A stretch of 64,000 nucleotides of DNA from Acinetobacter baretiae (GCF_015627105.1 NZ_VTDM01000010.1:62001-126000), one strand, 5' to 3'; positions 36,668 through 46,781 are shown, counted from the stretch's first letter. The notes: generated by a model not told the origin, from the letters alone. Translations and numbers: made by a program.

Positions 36668-37540
36668 CTATGTAGTACTTGAATTATTTTTTTCTTGGCG
36701 AACTTCTACCCATGTTTTAATAATCAGGGTAAGGATTGCTAAGAAGGCTAAAAGTGATGCCACGGCGAAAGCTGCACTGTAGCTGTAGTCGTTGTATAGA
36801 ATTTCTACATGTAAGGGAAGGGTGTTCGTTTCTCCACGAATATGCCCAGATACGACAGATACCGCTCCAAACTCACCCATTGCACGTGCATTACATAAAA
36901 TCACACCATACAGTAAACCCCATTTGATATTAGGCAGAGTAATTTTCCAAAATGTGGTCCAACCTGATGCACCAAGTAAAATGGCCGCTTCTTCTTCCTC
37001 GTTTCCTTGTGCTTGCATCAATGGAATGAGTTCTCGCGCGACAAAAGGTACTGTAATAAACACAGTAGCCAAAACAATAGCAGGTACAGAGTACAAAATT
37101 TGAATATTGTGGGTTTGCAACCAACTACCGAGCCAACCTTGTGTACCGAACATTAGCACAAGCATCAAACCTGCAATGACAGGCGACACAGAAAATGGGG
37201 TATCTATGAGTGTGGTGAGAAGTGTTTTTCCTTTAAAGTTGAATTTAGCAACGGCCCATGCGGCTGCGACACCAAATACTACATTTAATGGAACAGCAAT
37301 CGCTGCTGTGAGTAGGGTAAGTTTTACTGCAGATAGTGTATCTGGCTCAACCAGTGCTTTGAAATAAACTTCAACCCCTTGGCGGAAGGCTTCAATGAAA
37401 ACTAAGCCCAATGGTAAAATAAGTAATCCAAGAAAAACAATGAGACTAATACTCAGTAACACTCGTCTGACCCATGCTGGTTCACGTGTAGCATCTTTTG
37501 CTTGGAGTTGTTGTGCTAGATTTTGATGAGAACCGGCCAT
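36668..37540 (-). CDS. cysW: Sulfate ABC transporter permease CysW
   Basis: Second membrane subunit. I use the ATG at 37540 (290 aa; MAGSHQNLAQQ), which overlaps the cysT stop as TAATG and has GGAGAA upstream, rather than the longer in-frame start 33 bases further 5'. Six membrane segments. The ABC-permease EAA loop is EEEAAILLGASGWTTFWKITLPNIKWGLLYG. Confidence 0.93.
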   Translation of the reverse strand: MAGSHQNLAQQLQAKDATREPAWVRRVLLSISLIVFLGLLILPLGLVFIEAFRQGVEVYFKALVEPDTLSAVKLTLLTAAIAVPLNVVFGVAAAWAVAKFNFKGKTLLTTLIDTPFSVSPVIAGLMLVLMFGTQGWLGSWLQTHNIQILYSVPAIVLATVFITVPFVARELIPLMQAQGNEEEEAAILLGASGWTTFWKITLPNIKWGLLYGVILCNARAMGEFGAVSVVSGHIRGETNTLPLHVEILYNDYSYSAAFAVASLLAFLAILTLIIKTWVEVRQEKNNSSTT

Positions 37541-38370
37541 TAGACATTTCTCCCTGTACGGCGTGTTGCCCAAGATTGAAAAATATTAATGAGTAATAAA
37601 ATGGCAAATGATAAAAGCAGCATAATAACAGCAATGGTTGTGGCACCTGCATAGTCGTATTCTTCGAGTCGAGAAACGATCATGAGTGGTGCAATTTCAG
37701 TTTTGTAGGGTTGGTTGCCTGCAATAAAAATAACTGAGCCATATTCACCTACACCACGTGCAAAAGCCAAGGCGAACCCTGTAATTAAAGAAGGCAAAAT
37801 AATGGGCAAAATCACATGTCTAAACGTTTGCCAACGGGTTGCACCAAGGGCAGAAGCTGCCTCTTCAAGCTCAGTTTCTAAGTCACTTAAGACCGGTTGT
37901 ACTGTACGAACAACAAAAGGTATACCAATAAAAATTAATGCTAAGGTAATTCCTGTTGACGTATAAGCGACTTTGATTCCCAAAGGTTCTAGATATTGGC
38001 CAACCCAGCCTGTAGACGCATATAATGAAGTAAGTGCAATCCCTGCAACAGCTGTGGGCAGTGCAAATGGCAAATCAATGAGGGCATCGACAATGCGTTT
38101 AGCGGGAAACGTATATCTAACCAAACACCATGCTAAGAGTAAGCCTAAAAACACATTGACCAAGGCGGCAATGAACGCTGTAGTAAAGCTCAGCTGTAAG
38201 GCCTTTAATATGCGGGTATCTTGAATAATATCGAGTAGGCCACTCCAACCGATACCAAAAGATTTAATAAATACCGCTGACAGGGGTAAAAATACAATAA
38301 TAGATAAATAAAGTATTGTATAACCTAAAGATAAACCAAAACCTGGTAAAACAGCTTTGTTGTTACGCAT
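37540..38370 (-). CDS. cysT: Sulfate ABC transporter permease CysT
   Basis: First membrane subunit (also called CysU). 276 aa with six hydrophobic segments; the EAA loop ELEEAASALGATRWQTFRHVILPIILPSLITG contacts CysA. It overlaps the cysW start. Upstream is the serine-hydrolase gene, 28 bp away. Confidence 0.93.
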   Translation of the reverse strand: MRNNKAVLPGFGLSLGYTILYLSIIVFLPLSAVFIKSFGIGWSGLLDIIQDTRILKALQLSFTTAFIAALVNVFLGLLLAWCLVRYTFPAKRIVDALIDLPFALPTAVAGIALTSLYASTGWVGQYLEPLGIKVAYTSTGITLALIFIGIPFVVRTVQPVLSDLETELEEAASALGATRWQTFRHVILPIILPSLITGFALAFARGVGEYGSVIFIAGNQPYKTEIAPLMIVSRLEEYDYAGATTIAVIMLLLSFAILLLINIFQSWATRRTGRNV

Positions 38371-38398
38371 GATAATCTCTCAAATAACAGCCTATTTT

Positions 38399-39028
38399 CT
38401 ATATAGACTGCACTAAAACATGATTTTTCTGGCTTCCTACCGAGGCATAATGTGCACGGTCTCGTATATCTTGTTTTTGCATTGCAACGAGATAAGGTAG
38501 CAATTGAGGAAAAGCGCCAAAGCCTGAATCAACATTAATGTGTCCGACTTGCCCTAAGTTAACATAAGGCACTTTCCACTGTTTGGCAAAGTATTTTGCA
38601 TCGTCAAAGCTCAACCAAGGGTCATTTTCACTGACTAGCATGACTGTAGGCACATTAATTTGCAATGATTTAAAGTATGTAAAGAGATGATCATGTTCTG
38701 GTTGAGCAAAACCATGTGATGAAAAACGTGCAGGGTTGGCTGGTGCAACCAAAATCAGTTTTTCAATACGTGGTTGTAGATGAGGGTGTTGTGCAAGTGC
38801 TGCAATACTAGTGAGGCAACCAAAGCTATGCGCAATAATTTGTAGCTTACCATTTTGAGTGGTGGCAATGGTTTTGACCCATTGTTCAATCCATTGATCT
38901 AAAATGGGTTGTTGCCATTGTTGTACAACACGTTTGGTTTGTGGCAAACGTTGTTCTAACCACGTTTGCCAGTGTTTTTCATTACTTCCACCAACACCAG
39001 GAACGATAATATTGTATAGCTGTGTCAT
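38399..39028 (-). CDS. RBBP9/YdeN-family alpha/beta hydrolase within the sulfate operon
   Basis: Small serine hydrolase of unknown substrate. I choose the ATG at 39028 (209 aa), which has AGGAGC 6 bases upstream. IVPGVGGSNEKHWQTWLEQRLP is the family N-terminus. The nucleophile Ser lies in IIAHSFGCLTS, the Asp in VSENDPW, and the His in GQVGHINVDSGFG. It is unusual to find this family between sbp and cysT; it might release sulfur from esters or act on thio-metabolites, which is inference only. Confidence 0.85.
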   Translation of the reverse strand: MTQLYNIIVPGVGGSNEKHWQTWLEQRLPQTKRVVQQWQQPILDQWIEQWVKTIATTQNGKLQIIAHSFGCLTSIAALAQHPHLQPRIEKLILVAPANPARFSSHGFAQPEHDHLFTYFKSLQINVPTVMLVSENDPWLSFDDAKYFAKQWKVPYVNLGQVGHINVDSGFGAFPQLLPYLVAMQKQDIRDRAHYASVGSQKNHVLVQSI

Positions 39029-39066
39029 ATTATTGCTCCTATTAGATGTGGTCATGAAGGTGATTT

Positions 39067-40080
39067 TTATTTGCTTTGAGCATTGGCTTTGATGATTTTG
39101 TCAAAAATACCATCATTTTCAAAATGCGTTTTTTGTACATTTTTCCATCCACCAAATTCTTGATCAATGGTCACTAAAGTTAATGGTTTAAATACATTGC
39201 TGTACTGTTTGAGTACGGCAGGGTTGCGAGGGCGGTAAAAGTTTTTAGCAATAATTTCTTGTGCCAATGGTGAATACAAAAAGTTTACATACCCTTGAGC
39301 AACCAAAGCATTTCCATCTTTTTTAGCATTTGCATCGACAATTGCAACAGGTGGTTCTGCTAAAATAGACAACGATGGAGTAATGATTTCAAATTTACCA
39401 GGTTGTTCACGCGTAGCAAGATAGGCTTCATTTTCCCATGCGATCAGTACATCACCAATGCCACGCTCTGCAAAGGTTGTTGTTGCACCACGAGCACCTG
39501 AGTCTAAGACTTTCGTGTTTTTATAAATTTTGCTCACGAAAGTTTGCGCTGTTTGGTCATTACCCTGTGGTTGATGTTTCGCCCATGCCCACGCAGCAAG
39601 ATAATTCCAACGTGCGCCACCTGATGTTTTTGGATTTGGTGTAATAATTGCTACATCTGGACGCACTAGGTCATTCCAGTCTTTAATTTGTTTTGGGTTG
39701 CCTTTACGCACTAAAAAAACAATGGTAGATGTATATGGCGATGAGTTTTGTGGTAAACGCGACTGCCAATTGGTCGGTAGTTTTCCTGTTTTTTCTGCAA
39801 TGGCATCAATATCAGCGGCCAACGCTAAGGTCACTACATCTGCATTTAAACCATCAATAACAGCACGTGCTTGTTTGCCTGAACCACCATGCGATTGTTT
39901 GAAGTTAATGCTTTCACCTGTACGTTGTTTCCAATACTGACCATACGCTTGGTTGATTTCTGTATATAGCTCACGAGTTGGGTCATATGACACATTTAAG
40001 AAGTCTTTTGCAGCAATCGTGTATGATGAAGCACTGAGTAAAGTGGCAACAATAGCAAGTTTAATCTTCTTAAATGACAT
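39067..40080 (-). CDS. sbp: Sulfate-binding periplasmic protein Sbp
   Basis: Binds sulfate for the CysTWA importer. 337 aa with a signal peptide of about 23 residues (...SYTIAA). The mature start [22 protein letters not shown] and the ligand-site segment [15 protein letters not shown] are characteristic. First gene of the sulfate operon. The upstream 139 bp are very AT-rich, as is common for CysB-bound promoters, but I cannot place a defined CysB site. Confidence 0.94.
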   Translation of the reverse strand: MSFKKIKLAIVATLLSASSYTIAAKDFLNVSYDPTRELYTEINQAYGQYWKQRTGESINFKQSHGGSGKQARAVIDGLNADVVTLALAADIDAIAEKTGKLPTNWQSRLPQNSSPYTSTIVFLVRKGNPKQIKDWNDLVRPDVAIITPNPKTSGGARWNYLAAWAWAKHQPQGNDQTAQTFVSKIYKNTKVLDSGARGATTTFAERGIGDVLIAWENEAYLATREQPGKFEIITPSLSILAEPPVAIVDANAKKDGNALVAQGYVNFLYSPLAQEIIAKNFYRPRNPAVLKQYSNVFKPLTLVTIDQEFGGWKNVQKTHFENDGIFDKIIKANAQSK

Positions 40081-40219
40081 AGTTTGGTTTCCCTATAGCT
40101 AAGTATGGCGAGGTAAGGGGTAAGAATACAGATAATGTCTCAGCATAAAAAATAATAAATAATCATGTTTATATGAATTAAATGAATAATCGATATCAAA
40201 GGTAGGGTTATGGGTGATT

Positions 40220-41185
40220 TTATTTTGTTTTTTCTGCAAATCGACTCGCTAAAATTCCACAGGTAATCAGTTGTATTTGATGAAATAACATAAGTGGTAA
40301 AATAATTAGACCAAAAGCATGTCCTGCAAATAAAATTTTAGCCATAGGTACACCACTTGCTAATGTTTTTTTAGATCCACAAAATAAAATCGTGATTTGA
40401 TCTGCACGATTAAAGCCAAGTTTTCGACTTGAAAAATAAATCACAAACATCGCTATAAACAGTAATGCCATGCATACAACAACTAATACAATGAGTTGAT
40501 TTGCTGATACTTGTTTCCAAACACCTTCTATGACAGCTTCACTAAATGCAGAATAAACCACCATTAAAATTGAGCCTTGATCTACGATTTTAATTTTATT
40601 GGGCTGTCGTTTTAATATCGGTCGTATTTTTTGGCTAAATAGTTGACCTAATACAAAGGGTACAAATAGTAAACCAATAATATTCAGTACGGCTGATAAT
40701 GAAAAAGATGATTGAGTTGATGAACCTGTGATTAAAAATAATCCAACTAAACAAGGCGTGATGAACATTCCTAAAATATTAGATGCAGATGCACTACATA
40801 AAGCTGCAGGTACATTGCCATGTGCGATCGATGTAAAAGCAATCGAGGATTGTACGGTGGAGGGAAGTAAGCAGAGGTATAATATGCCTAAATACAGTTG
40901 ATGGCCTAAAAGTGGCTCAAGCAATGGCTTTAAGGCCAACCCAAGGAAAGGAAACAAAATAAAAGTGGCACTAAAAATGGTTAAATGCAATCGCCAATGT
41001 GTAATACCTGCATAAATGGCTTCACGAGATAGTTTTGCGCCGTGTAAAAAGAATAACAGTGCAATAGCCACGTTGGTTAGTGTGTTAAAAGTGATGGCTG
41101 CTTGACCTTGTATGGGCAGTACAGTTGCAAGTATTAACATGGCAACGATCATACAACTAAAACGATCTGGCAGATATTTCATCAT
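40220..41185 (-). CDS. Bile acid:sodium symporter (BASS) family transporter, YfeH-like
   Basis: Predicted 321-aa inner-membrane protein with nine to ten hydrophobic helices. Family features are PFLGLALKPLL, LYLCLLPSTVQSSIAFTSIAHGN with its Asn-x-Pro-like core (GNVPAALCSASASNI), and GSKKTLASGVPMAKILF. I use the ATG at 41185, preceded by AAGGAAA; a TTG 57 bases upstream would give 340 aa. The substrate is unknown; organic anions or sodium-coupled carboxylates are typical of the family. Confidence 0.82.
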   Translation of the reverse strand: MMKYLPDRFSCMIVAMLILATVLPIQGQAAITFNTLTNVAIALLFFLHGAKLSREAIYAGITHWRLHLTIFSATFILFPFLGLALKPLLEPLLGHQLYLGILYLCLLPSTVQSSIAFTSIAHGNVPAALCSASASNILGMFITPCLVGLFLITGSSTQSSFSLSAVLNIIGLLFVPFVLGQLFSQKIRPILKRQPNKIKIVDQGSILMVVYSAFSEAVIEGVWKQVSANQLIVLVVVCMALLFIAMFVIYFSSRKLGFNRADQITILFCGSKKTLASGVPMAKILFAGHAFGLIILPLMLFHQIQLITCGILASRFAEKTK

Positions 41186-41291
41186 CTGTAAAAAATTTCC
41201 TTCACTAGAAATGGGAGAGTATGACCTAGATTGTCTAGTCAAGGGATTAAAACAACATTAATTCTTATTAATGTTGTTTTGGTTGTGAGTG

Positions 41292-42122
41292 CTAATCAAT
41301 TAAACCATTTTCATCATAAAATGGATACGTGGCTTCAGGCGTACCTAAATTTAAGTAGTGTGTTGTAAATCCATGTTTAATATTCCAACGGTGTAATAAC
41401 ATCCCAGCAGGTTCTAAACTGAAGTGTGCAGGTGCGTCGAGACGAAAGTCGGGGGCAACTTGGTGTGATGTTCCAGGCGCACTACATACAGTAATACCTG
41501 CAAGTGTTGTAGTAATAAAGCGGTGTAAGTGGCCACACAATATACGCTGTACTTGCGGGTGTTTTTTGAGTGTACATTCTAAACGTTCAATACCACGTAA
41601 ATTTTGTTGATCCATATGACCAATACCACTTAAAAATGGGTGGTGATGTAACAAAATAATCGTGGGTTTATGTGGGTGTAGTGAGAGTGTTTGCTCTAAC
41701 CATTCTTGTTGGTCTTTACAAAACTCACCCCAAGGTTTATTTGGAACGGTTGAATCTAGGCCAATGATTTGTATAGGTAGGTCACTGATAACCCAGTTAA
41801 AAAATGTTCCTTGTTCAGGCTGCCAAGGTTGATTTTTATAAGCGACTCGAAGATTTTCACGATCATCGTGATTTCCTGCAATGGCAACCCAAGGAAGATT
41901 TAACGAGGCAATTGCATCTGTGAAGGCTTTGTATTCGTCACTGCGTCCGAAGTCGGTTAAGTCTCCTGTAATGGCAACTAAATCAGGCGCAGGAGACAGT
42001 TGGTTTAAGTGCTCGATACAGCGTTTAAAAGCGTGTAGTGTGTCTACTTTCTTATAAGATAGTTTACCGTGTGCTTTAATATGTAAATCACTAATTTGAG
42101 CGATAACAAATTGGTCTTTCAA
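41292..42122 (-). CDS. Class III metallophosphoesterase (CpdA/GpdQ-like phosphodiesterase)
   Basis: About 276 aa from a TTG start at 42122, preceded by AGGAC; a longer frame from 42203 would overlap the upstream ABC gene. The complete metal-site set is visible: ISDLHIKAHG, ITGDLTDFG, AGNHDDR, LLHHHPF and CGHLHRF. Such enzymes hydrolyse cyclic nucleotides or glycerophosphodiesters. Last gene of a LacI-ABC operon, so import-linked phosphodiester or phosphonate use is the likely role rather than cAMP turnover, but both remain open. Confidence 0.82.
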   Translation of the reverse strand: MKDQFVIAQISDLHIKAHGKLSYKKVDTLHAFKRCIEHLNQLSPAPDLVAITGDLTDFGRSDEYKAFTDAIASLNLPWVAIAGNHDDRENLRVAYKNQPWQPEQGTFFNWVISDLPIQIIGLDSTVPNKPWGEFCKDQQEWLEQTLSLHPHKPTIILLHHHPFLSGIGHMDQQNLRGIERLECTLKKHPQVQRILCGHLHRFITTTLAGITVCSAPGTSHQVAPDFRLDAPAHFSLEPAGMLLHRWNIKHGFTTHYLNLGTPEATYPFYDENGLID

Positions 42123-42132
42123 TGTTTGTGTC

Positions 42133-43107
42133 CTAAATTGCGTGAAATAATCGTTCTGGTGAAATATGTAAACTGACTTGTTGTCCGATTTGCCACTGTT
42201 CATGTGGTGAACAGGTCACCGTCAAAGTATGATGATTTTGATCAACGACCATAAGTTTTTGGGTTTGGCCTAAAAATGTAATTTGGCTAATTTTACCGTG
42301 ACTAAAAGCTGAAGTTTGTTGGTTAAGTAGTAAATCTTCTGGTCGGCAAAATAAAATTTTATCATTCATTTGAATGTGATTTGTACTTCCAACAAAATGA
42401 GCAACAAATGCTGTTTCGGGGTGTTGGTAAATTTGTTTGGCTGTGCCAATTTGCTCGATTTTCCCATGTTGCATGACTGCAATACGGTCACCTAAAGCCA
42501 TAGCTTCTTGTTGATCATGTGTGACATAAATTGCGGTAATACCGAGGCTTTTTAAAAGTATTTTAATATCTTCGCGTAGTTTTTCTTTAAGCTTTACGTC
42601 TAAAGCCGCAAGTGGCTCATCAAACAGTAATATTTTTGGACGAGCAGCTAAAGCACGTGCTAAAGAGACCCTTTGTTTTTGCCCACCAGATAAGGTGTTG
42701 ATATTGCGATCAGCGTATCCATTTAAATCCACCATGCCGAGCATTTCTTCTACTCGTCTTTTGATCTCATGTGCAGGCAGTTTTTGTATTTTTAAAGCAT
42801 ATGCAACATTTTGCCCGACTGTAAAATTGGGAAATAAGGCATAGTGTTGAAATACCATGCCCACGTGGCGCTTTTCAATTGGAAGAGATGTTACATCGTC
42901 AGCGCCAAAAAATATTTTCCCGCCGTGATCGGGTTGTTCTAAACCACTAATTAGTCGTAATGTAGTGGTTTTCCCACAGCCCGATGGACCCAGTAAAACG
43001 AGCGTTTCGGACTCATATATATCTAGATCTAGTGGTTTAAGCACTTGATTGTTAGGGTGAAAGGTTCTAGCACACTGACGTAAACGAATATGGATAGTTT
43101 GAGTCAT
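42133..43107 (-). CDS. ABC importer ATP-binding protein (2-aminoethylphosphonate/iron/polyamine type)
   Basis: 324 aa. Walker [10 protein letters not shown], signature TLSGGQKQRVSLARALAA, Walker B ILLFDEPLAALD, and a C-terminal TOBE domain (about 235-320). The sequence is like PotA/FbpC/PhnT ATPases, which do not separate well by sequence. It overlaps the downstream permease gene by 4 bases (43104-43107), so translation is coupled. Confidence 0.85.
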   Translation of the reverse strand: MTQTIHIRLRQCARTFHPNNQVLKPLDLDIYESETLVLLGPSGCGKTTTLRLISGLEQPDHGGKIFFGADDVTSLPIEKRHVGMVFQHYALFPNFTVGQNVAYALKIQKLPAHEIKRRVEEMLGMVDLNGYADRNINTLSGGQKQRVSLARALAARPKILLFDEPLAALDVKLKEKLREDIKILLKSLGITAIYVTHDQQEAMALGDRIAVMQHGKIEQIGTAKQIYQHPETAFVAHFVGSTNHIQMNDKILFCRPEDLLLNQQTSAFSHGKISQITFLGQTQKLMVVDQNHHTLTVTCSPHEQWQIGQQVSLHISPERLFHAI

Positions 43108-43904
43108 ATTTTTTTCTCGTTTGAAGGGCTAATCAAGTGGCGAATAAAATGTAAAGTCAGCAGTAATGGAATAATCATGACAAAAAATAGCGTAGTGTAA
43201 GCAGATCCGATTTCTAAACGCATAGACGCATAACTGTCTGCAAGTCCTACTGGTAGTGTTTTGGTCAGTGGGGTGTGCAACATCCATGTGATATTAAACT
43301 CTCCAATAGAGAGTGTAATTACAGTAAATGCACCTGCAAGAACACCTGTAATACAGTTTGGAACAATCACATTAAAAAAACGTTGTCGAGGTGTAGCACC
43401 TAGACTTGCTGCTGCTTCATCAAGTATGTGTAGGTGTGATGATTTCATCACCACTAAAATGGAGCGCACCATAAACGGTAGCGTAAAAAGTACGTGACCC
43501 ACTAAAATGAATACCCAACTTTCACGGAAATCACGAAAACTACCATAGACTAATAATAGTCCGAGTGCAGTTGCCATACCGGGAATTGCAACAGGTAACA
43601 TTAAGCATTCTTCAATATAGGTTGCTATTTTTGAGGGGCTTTTAAGCAATGCCCATGCCGTTGGTAGACCTAAAACAATGGTAATTGCTAAACAACACAG
43701 GGCGATAAGAAGTGAAAGCCAAAATGTATTGGCGTACATGGCCCAAACTTCATGAATCCAACGCAACGTAAAGCCACTTTTAATACCAATAAAATAGTTT
43801 TCTGTAAAACTTGCCAAAATAGACATGGCGATTGGAACCAATAAGAAGAGGCAAACGCAAAGTGTTAAACACAGTTGTAAAGTAAAGATAACGTGACGGT
43901 TCAT
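43104..43904 (-). CDS. ABC importer permease, second subunit
   Basis: 266 aa, six predicted membrane segments. The EAA loop is HILDEAAASLGATPRQRFFNVIVPNCITGVLAG. The 4-base overlaps with both neighbours indicate a tight operon. The order SBP, two permeases, ATPase, phosphoesterase is like phosphonate (PhnSTUV-type) clusters; assignment stays tentative. Confidence 0.86.
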   Translation of the reverse strand: MNRHVIFTLQLCLTLCVCLFLLVPIAMSILASFTENYFIGIKSGFTLRWIHEVWAMYANTFWLSLLIALCCLAITIVLGLPTAWALLKSPSKIATYIEECLMLPVAIPGMATALGLLLVYGSFRDFRESWVFILVGHVLFTLPFMVRSILVVMKSSHLHILDEAAASLGATPRQRFFNVIVPNCITGVLAGAFTVITLSIGEFNITWMLHTPLTKTLPVGLADSYASMRLEIGSAYTTLFFVMIIPLLLTLHFIRHLISPSNEKKI

Positions 43905-44740
43905 GGCAGACTACCTGCAGAGTTGCCTGTTAATTTTCGTGTCATAATAAGTGTAAGCCAACAAATTAATCCCATGAGCACAGATAATGCAGCAGAAACA
44001 GTAAAGTTGGCGTAGTTGGTAAATTCACCATAGATGGTTAATGGTAAAACATCGAGGTTTGTGCCTAACGTAAAGGCCGTACCAAAAGCACCAATACTGG
44101 TTGCAAAACAAATGGCCATACTCGAAACAATCGCAGGTGAAAGGCTCGGAATAATCACATCTCGCGTGACTCTCCATCGACTTGCACCCAAAGAACGTGC
44201 TGCTTCTTCGAGTTGAATATCTATTTTTTCACACGCTGCCACTAAAGTCATAATGACTCGAGGGATTGAAAAATATAAATAGCCTAAAAACAGTCCAACT
44301 AAGCTATAAGCAAAAATAATTTTTCCCATGCCTAAGCTTTGTCCTAGTTGGGCAAATACTCCCTGACGCCCCCCGAGCATAATGATAAAAAAACCAACAA
44401 CAGCACCGGGAAATGCAATAGGAAAAGTCAGTAAAGTGAGGAGCAGTTTTTTTCCTATAAAGTGTTGTCTTGCTAAAAAGTAAGCAATGGTTGTTGAAAT
44501 AATCACAGCAACAACGGCAACGAGTGCCGAAATACTAAAAGTTGTAATAAAACTAGAGAGATAACGTGGTTGGCTAATCACAGACCAATATGCCATTTTA
44601 TGATTGGATTGATCGGGGAGGGTACCTAGAACCACAAGGTACCCAAAAGGAATAAGCCAAAATGCACAAAAAGCGATGATGGTTGGAATAAGTAACCATA
44701 CTGTTTTTGGCAAAATCGTTTGCTTAAACCTCACATTCAT
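43901..44740 (-). CDS. ABC importer permease, first subunit
   Basis: 279 aa with six membrane segments. EAA loop: IDIQLEEAARSLGASRWRVTRDVIIPSLSPAIVSS. It overlaps the binding-protein gene by one base (44740), again suggesting coupled translation. Confidence 0.86.
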   Translation of the reverse strand: MNVRFKQTILPKTVWLLIPTIIAFCAFWLIPFGYLVVLGTLPDQSNHKMAYWSVISQPRYLSSFITTFSISALVAVVAVIISTTIAYFLARQHFIGKKLLLTLLTFPIAFPGAVVGFFIIMLGGRQGVFAQLGQSLGMGKIIFAYSLVGLFLGYLYFSIPRVIMTLVAACEKIDIQLEEAARSLGASRWRVTRDVIIPSLSPAIVSSMAICFATSIGAFGTAFTLGTNLDVLPLTIYGEFTNYANFTVSAALSVLMGLICWLTLIMTRKLTGNSAGSLP

Positions 44741-45747
44741 TACTTAACCTCACGCAAATACTGCTGTGAAAAGTCTTTTTGAATGTCTGCCATCTCTTTA
44801 TAGTTTAAAGTATGTGCACGTTTATATTCACTATCAGGTAAGAATTGCGCTTTGGCTGTGGGTGAAATTGCTTTTTCATCTACAGGTCTTAACCAACTGT
44901 CTGCCCAGATTTTTTGTCCACGATCTGATAACACATAATCTAGCACTTTCTTACCGTTGTCACTATGTGGTGCATTTTTAACAAGCCCCATCACATATGG
45001 AACTTTGATGGTACCTTCTTTTGGAATAACAAAAACCACATTTGCTTTGTCTTTGTATTTTGCACGGTATGCATTAAAGTCGTAATCAATGAGGATAGGG
45101 ATTTCACCCGATAAAACGCGTGGGTAAGCGGTTTGTTTTGGAACGATTGGTTTGTTCGTACTGAGCTTTTTGAAATAGTTAATGGCAGGTGTAAAGTTTT
45201 TGAGTGTACCGCCTTTTGCCATATTTACAGCAGTGGCAGCAGCATAACCAACAAATGCACTAGATGGATCTAGATAACCTACCATTCCTTGATATTCAGG
45301 TTTTAATAGGTCATCCCAGCTTTTTGGAATAGGTGCACCATTAAGCGCATCTACGTTAACCATAAATCCAATTGTACCTGAATGAACAGCAACCCATTTT
45401 CCGTTTGGATCTTTTAAATCTTTTGGAATTTTATCCCAACCCTTTGGTTTGTAGTTGGCCAAGACATCTGCTTGGTCTGCTTGCATACCAAAAGTAATTC
45501 CCAAATAGGTAAAGTCCGCAATTGGGCTGGCTTTTTCTGCCACAAGCTGTGCTAAAGCTTGACCTGAGTTTTTATTATCTGGTGGAACAACGACCCCTGT
45601 ATCTTTAGCAATTGCTTGAATTTGTACTCCCCAATTTGCCCATTCAGGCGGGCAATTATAACAAATTGCTGTATTATTTTGTGCAAATGCGAGAGTTGGC
45701 ATAATAGACGCGGCGCACAATAAATGACTTAAAAGCTGTTTTTTCAT
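44740..45747 (-). CDS. Periplasmic substrate-binding protein of the LacI-controlled ABC importer
   Basis: 335 aa with a signal peptide of about 22 residues (...PTLAFA). Extracellular solute-binding family 1 (FbpA/PotD/PhnS-like) fold, with VAVHSGTIGFMVNVDAL, PKSWDDLLKPEYQGMVGYLDP and LSGEIPILIDYDFNAYRAKY. Two cysteines occur early in the mature protein (AICYNCPPEW). The ligand cannot be read; 2-aminoethylphosphonate or a glycerophosphodiester would fit the neighbouring phosphoesterase. Confidence 0.8.
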   Translation of the reverse strand: MKKQLLSHLLCAASIMPTLAFAQNNTAICYNCPPEWANWGVQIQAIAKDTGVVVPPDNKNSGQALAQLVAEKASPIADFTYLGITFGMQADQADVLANYKPKGWDKIPKDLKDPNGKWVAVHSGTIGFMVNVDALNGAPIPKSWDDLLKPEYQGMVGYLDPSSAFVGYAAATAVNMAKGGTLKNFTPAINYFKKLSTNKPIVPKQTAYPRVLSGEIPILIDYDFNAYRAKYKDKANVVFVIPKEGTIKVPYVMGLVKNAPHSDNGKKVLDYVLSDRGQKIWADSWLRPVDEKAISPTAKAQFLPDSEYKRAHTLNYKEMADIQKDFSQQYLREVK

Positions 45748-45762
45748 GAATGATCCTTGTAA

Positions 45763-46767
45763 TTAGCTGTTGTTTGTTTGAGGTGCATTTGACATGCTTT
45801 CCTCAAGATTGAATTGTGTGCATAGGGTTTGTGAAGTAACGGCTTCACCTGAAATCATTTGTAACAGTGTTTTTACCGAAAGCCACCCCAAAAGCTCTCT
45901 TGGTTGTGCTACAGATGATAAAGCAGGATAAAGTGTTTTTCCAAGAGCAATTCCATCAAATCCAACGACAGAAATTTGTTCTGGAACTGAATAGCCTAAG
46001 CGTTGTAAGTTTCCAATACTGCTTAAAGCTAACAGGTCATTTGAACATAGCAGACCTGTTATTTTTTGTTTTAAAAGCGGAATAAGATTGTCTATATAGA
46101 CTTCGGTATGACTTTGCATTTCAACTACAGGTAGATGATTTAAGCCTGCAGCTTTCATTGCATCAGCATACCCTTGATAACGTAAAGCTGACCGATCCGA
46201 CTGAAAAAATGGCCCAGTCAGCATTGCAATATTTGTATGGCCATAGTGAATTAATCGTTGTGTTGCATCATACATTGCGCTGTAATTGTCTATACTAATG
46301 CTAATAAAATCTGTATTTTCAACAGGGTTATGTGTGAGTACTGTAGGTATAGCTTCTTGTTTGATTTTATTTAAGCAGTCACTTTGTTGTGCATTGGCAA
46401 CAGTCAGAATTAAGCCATCTACTCGTTGTCTGAGCATGTTTTCTAAGACTTCGAGTTCTGCTTGAGGGTCATATTCAGTCGTTGCCACCAATAAAGAATA
46501 ATCGTGTTCTCGAGCTGCTTTTTCCATGGCCTCAAGTTGTCCACTAAAAATTGGATTATCTAAAGTGGGTAGCATGACGCCTAACATTTTACTGCTTTGT
46601 GTTCTGAGCTGACGAGCAGCGTAGTTGGGTCTAAAGCCTAACATTTTTGCGACTTGATATATTTTTTCTCGAGTTTCGAGTTTCACTTGTTCAGGCGAGG
46701 AAAACGCCCGAGCAACTGTTGCACGAGAGACCCCAACAATTTTAGATACTTGAACCAAATTACTCAT
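45763..46767 (-). CDS. LacI-family repressor of the ABC importer operon
   Basis: 334 aa from the ATG at 46767 (MSNLVQVSKIVGVSRATVARAF), the standard LacI N-terminus with its HTH; an upstream frame adds five non-family residues. Hinge helix AARQLRTQ at about 52-59, then the PBP1-like effector domain. A palindrome lies just upstream. The binding-protein gene follows by 15 bases, so regulator and transporter are one operon and share the operator. Confidence 0.88.
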   Translation of the reverse strand: MSNLVQVSKIVGVSRATVARAFSSPEQVKLETREKIYQVAKMLGFRPNYAARQLRTQSSKMLGVMLPTLDNPIFSGQLEAMEKAAREHDYSLLVATTEYDPQAELEVLENMLRQRVDGLILTVANAQQSDCLNKIKQEAIPTVLTHNPVENTDFISISIDNYSAMYDATQRLIHYGHTNIAMLTGPFFQSDRSALRYQGYADAMKAAGLNHLPVVEMQSHTEVYIDNLIPLLKQKITGLLCSNDLLALSSIGNLQRLGYSVPEQISVVGFDGIALGKTLYPALSSVAQPRELLGWLSVKTLLQMISGEAVTSQTLCTQFNLEESMSNAPQTNNS

Positions 46768-46781
46768 AATCACACCACCCA

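Noticed and set aside
40081-40219. A CysB binding site before sbp
   Set aside because: The region is AT-rich and plausible, but CysB sites are too loosely defined to place by eye.
41292-42122. Phosphoesterase as a dedicated cAMP phosphodiesterase (CpdA) partner of the cyclase
   Set aside because: Motifs cannot separate CpdA from GpdQ-like enzymes, and its operon with an importer points to nutrient use. Kept only as an alternative.
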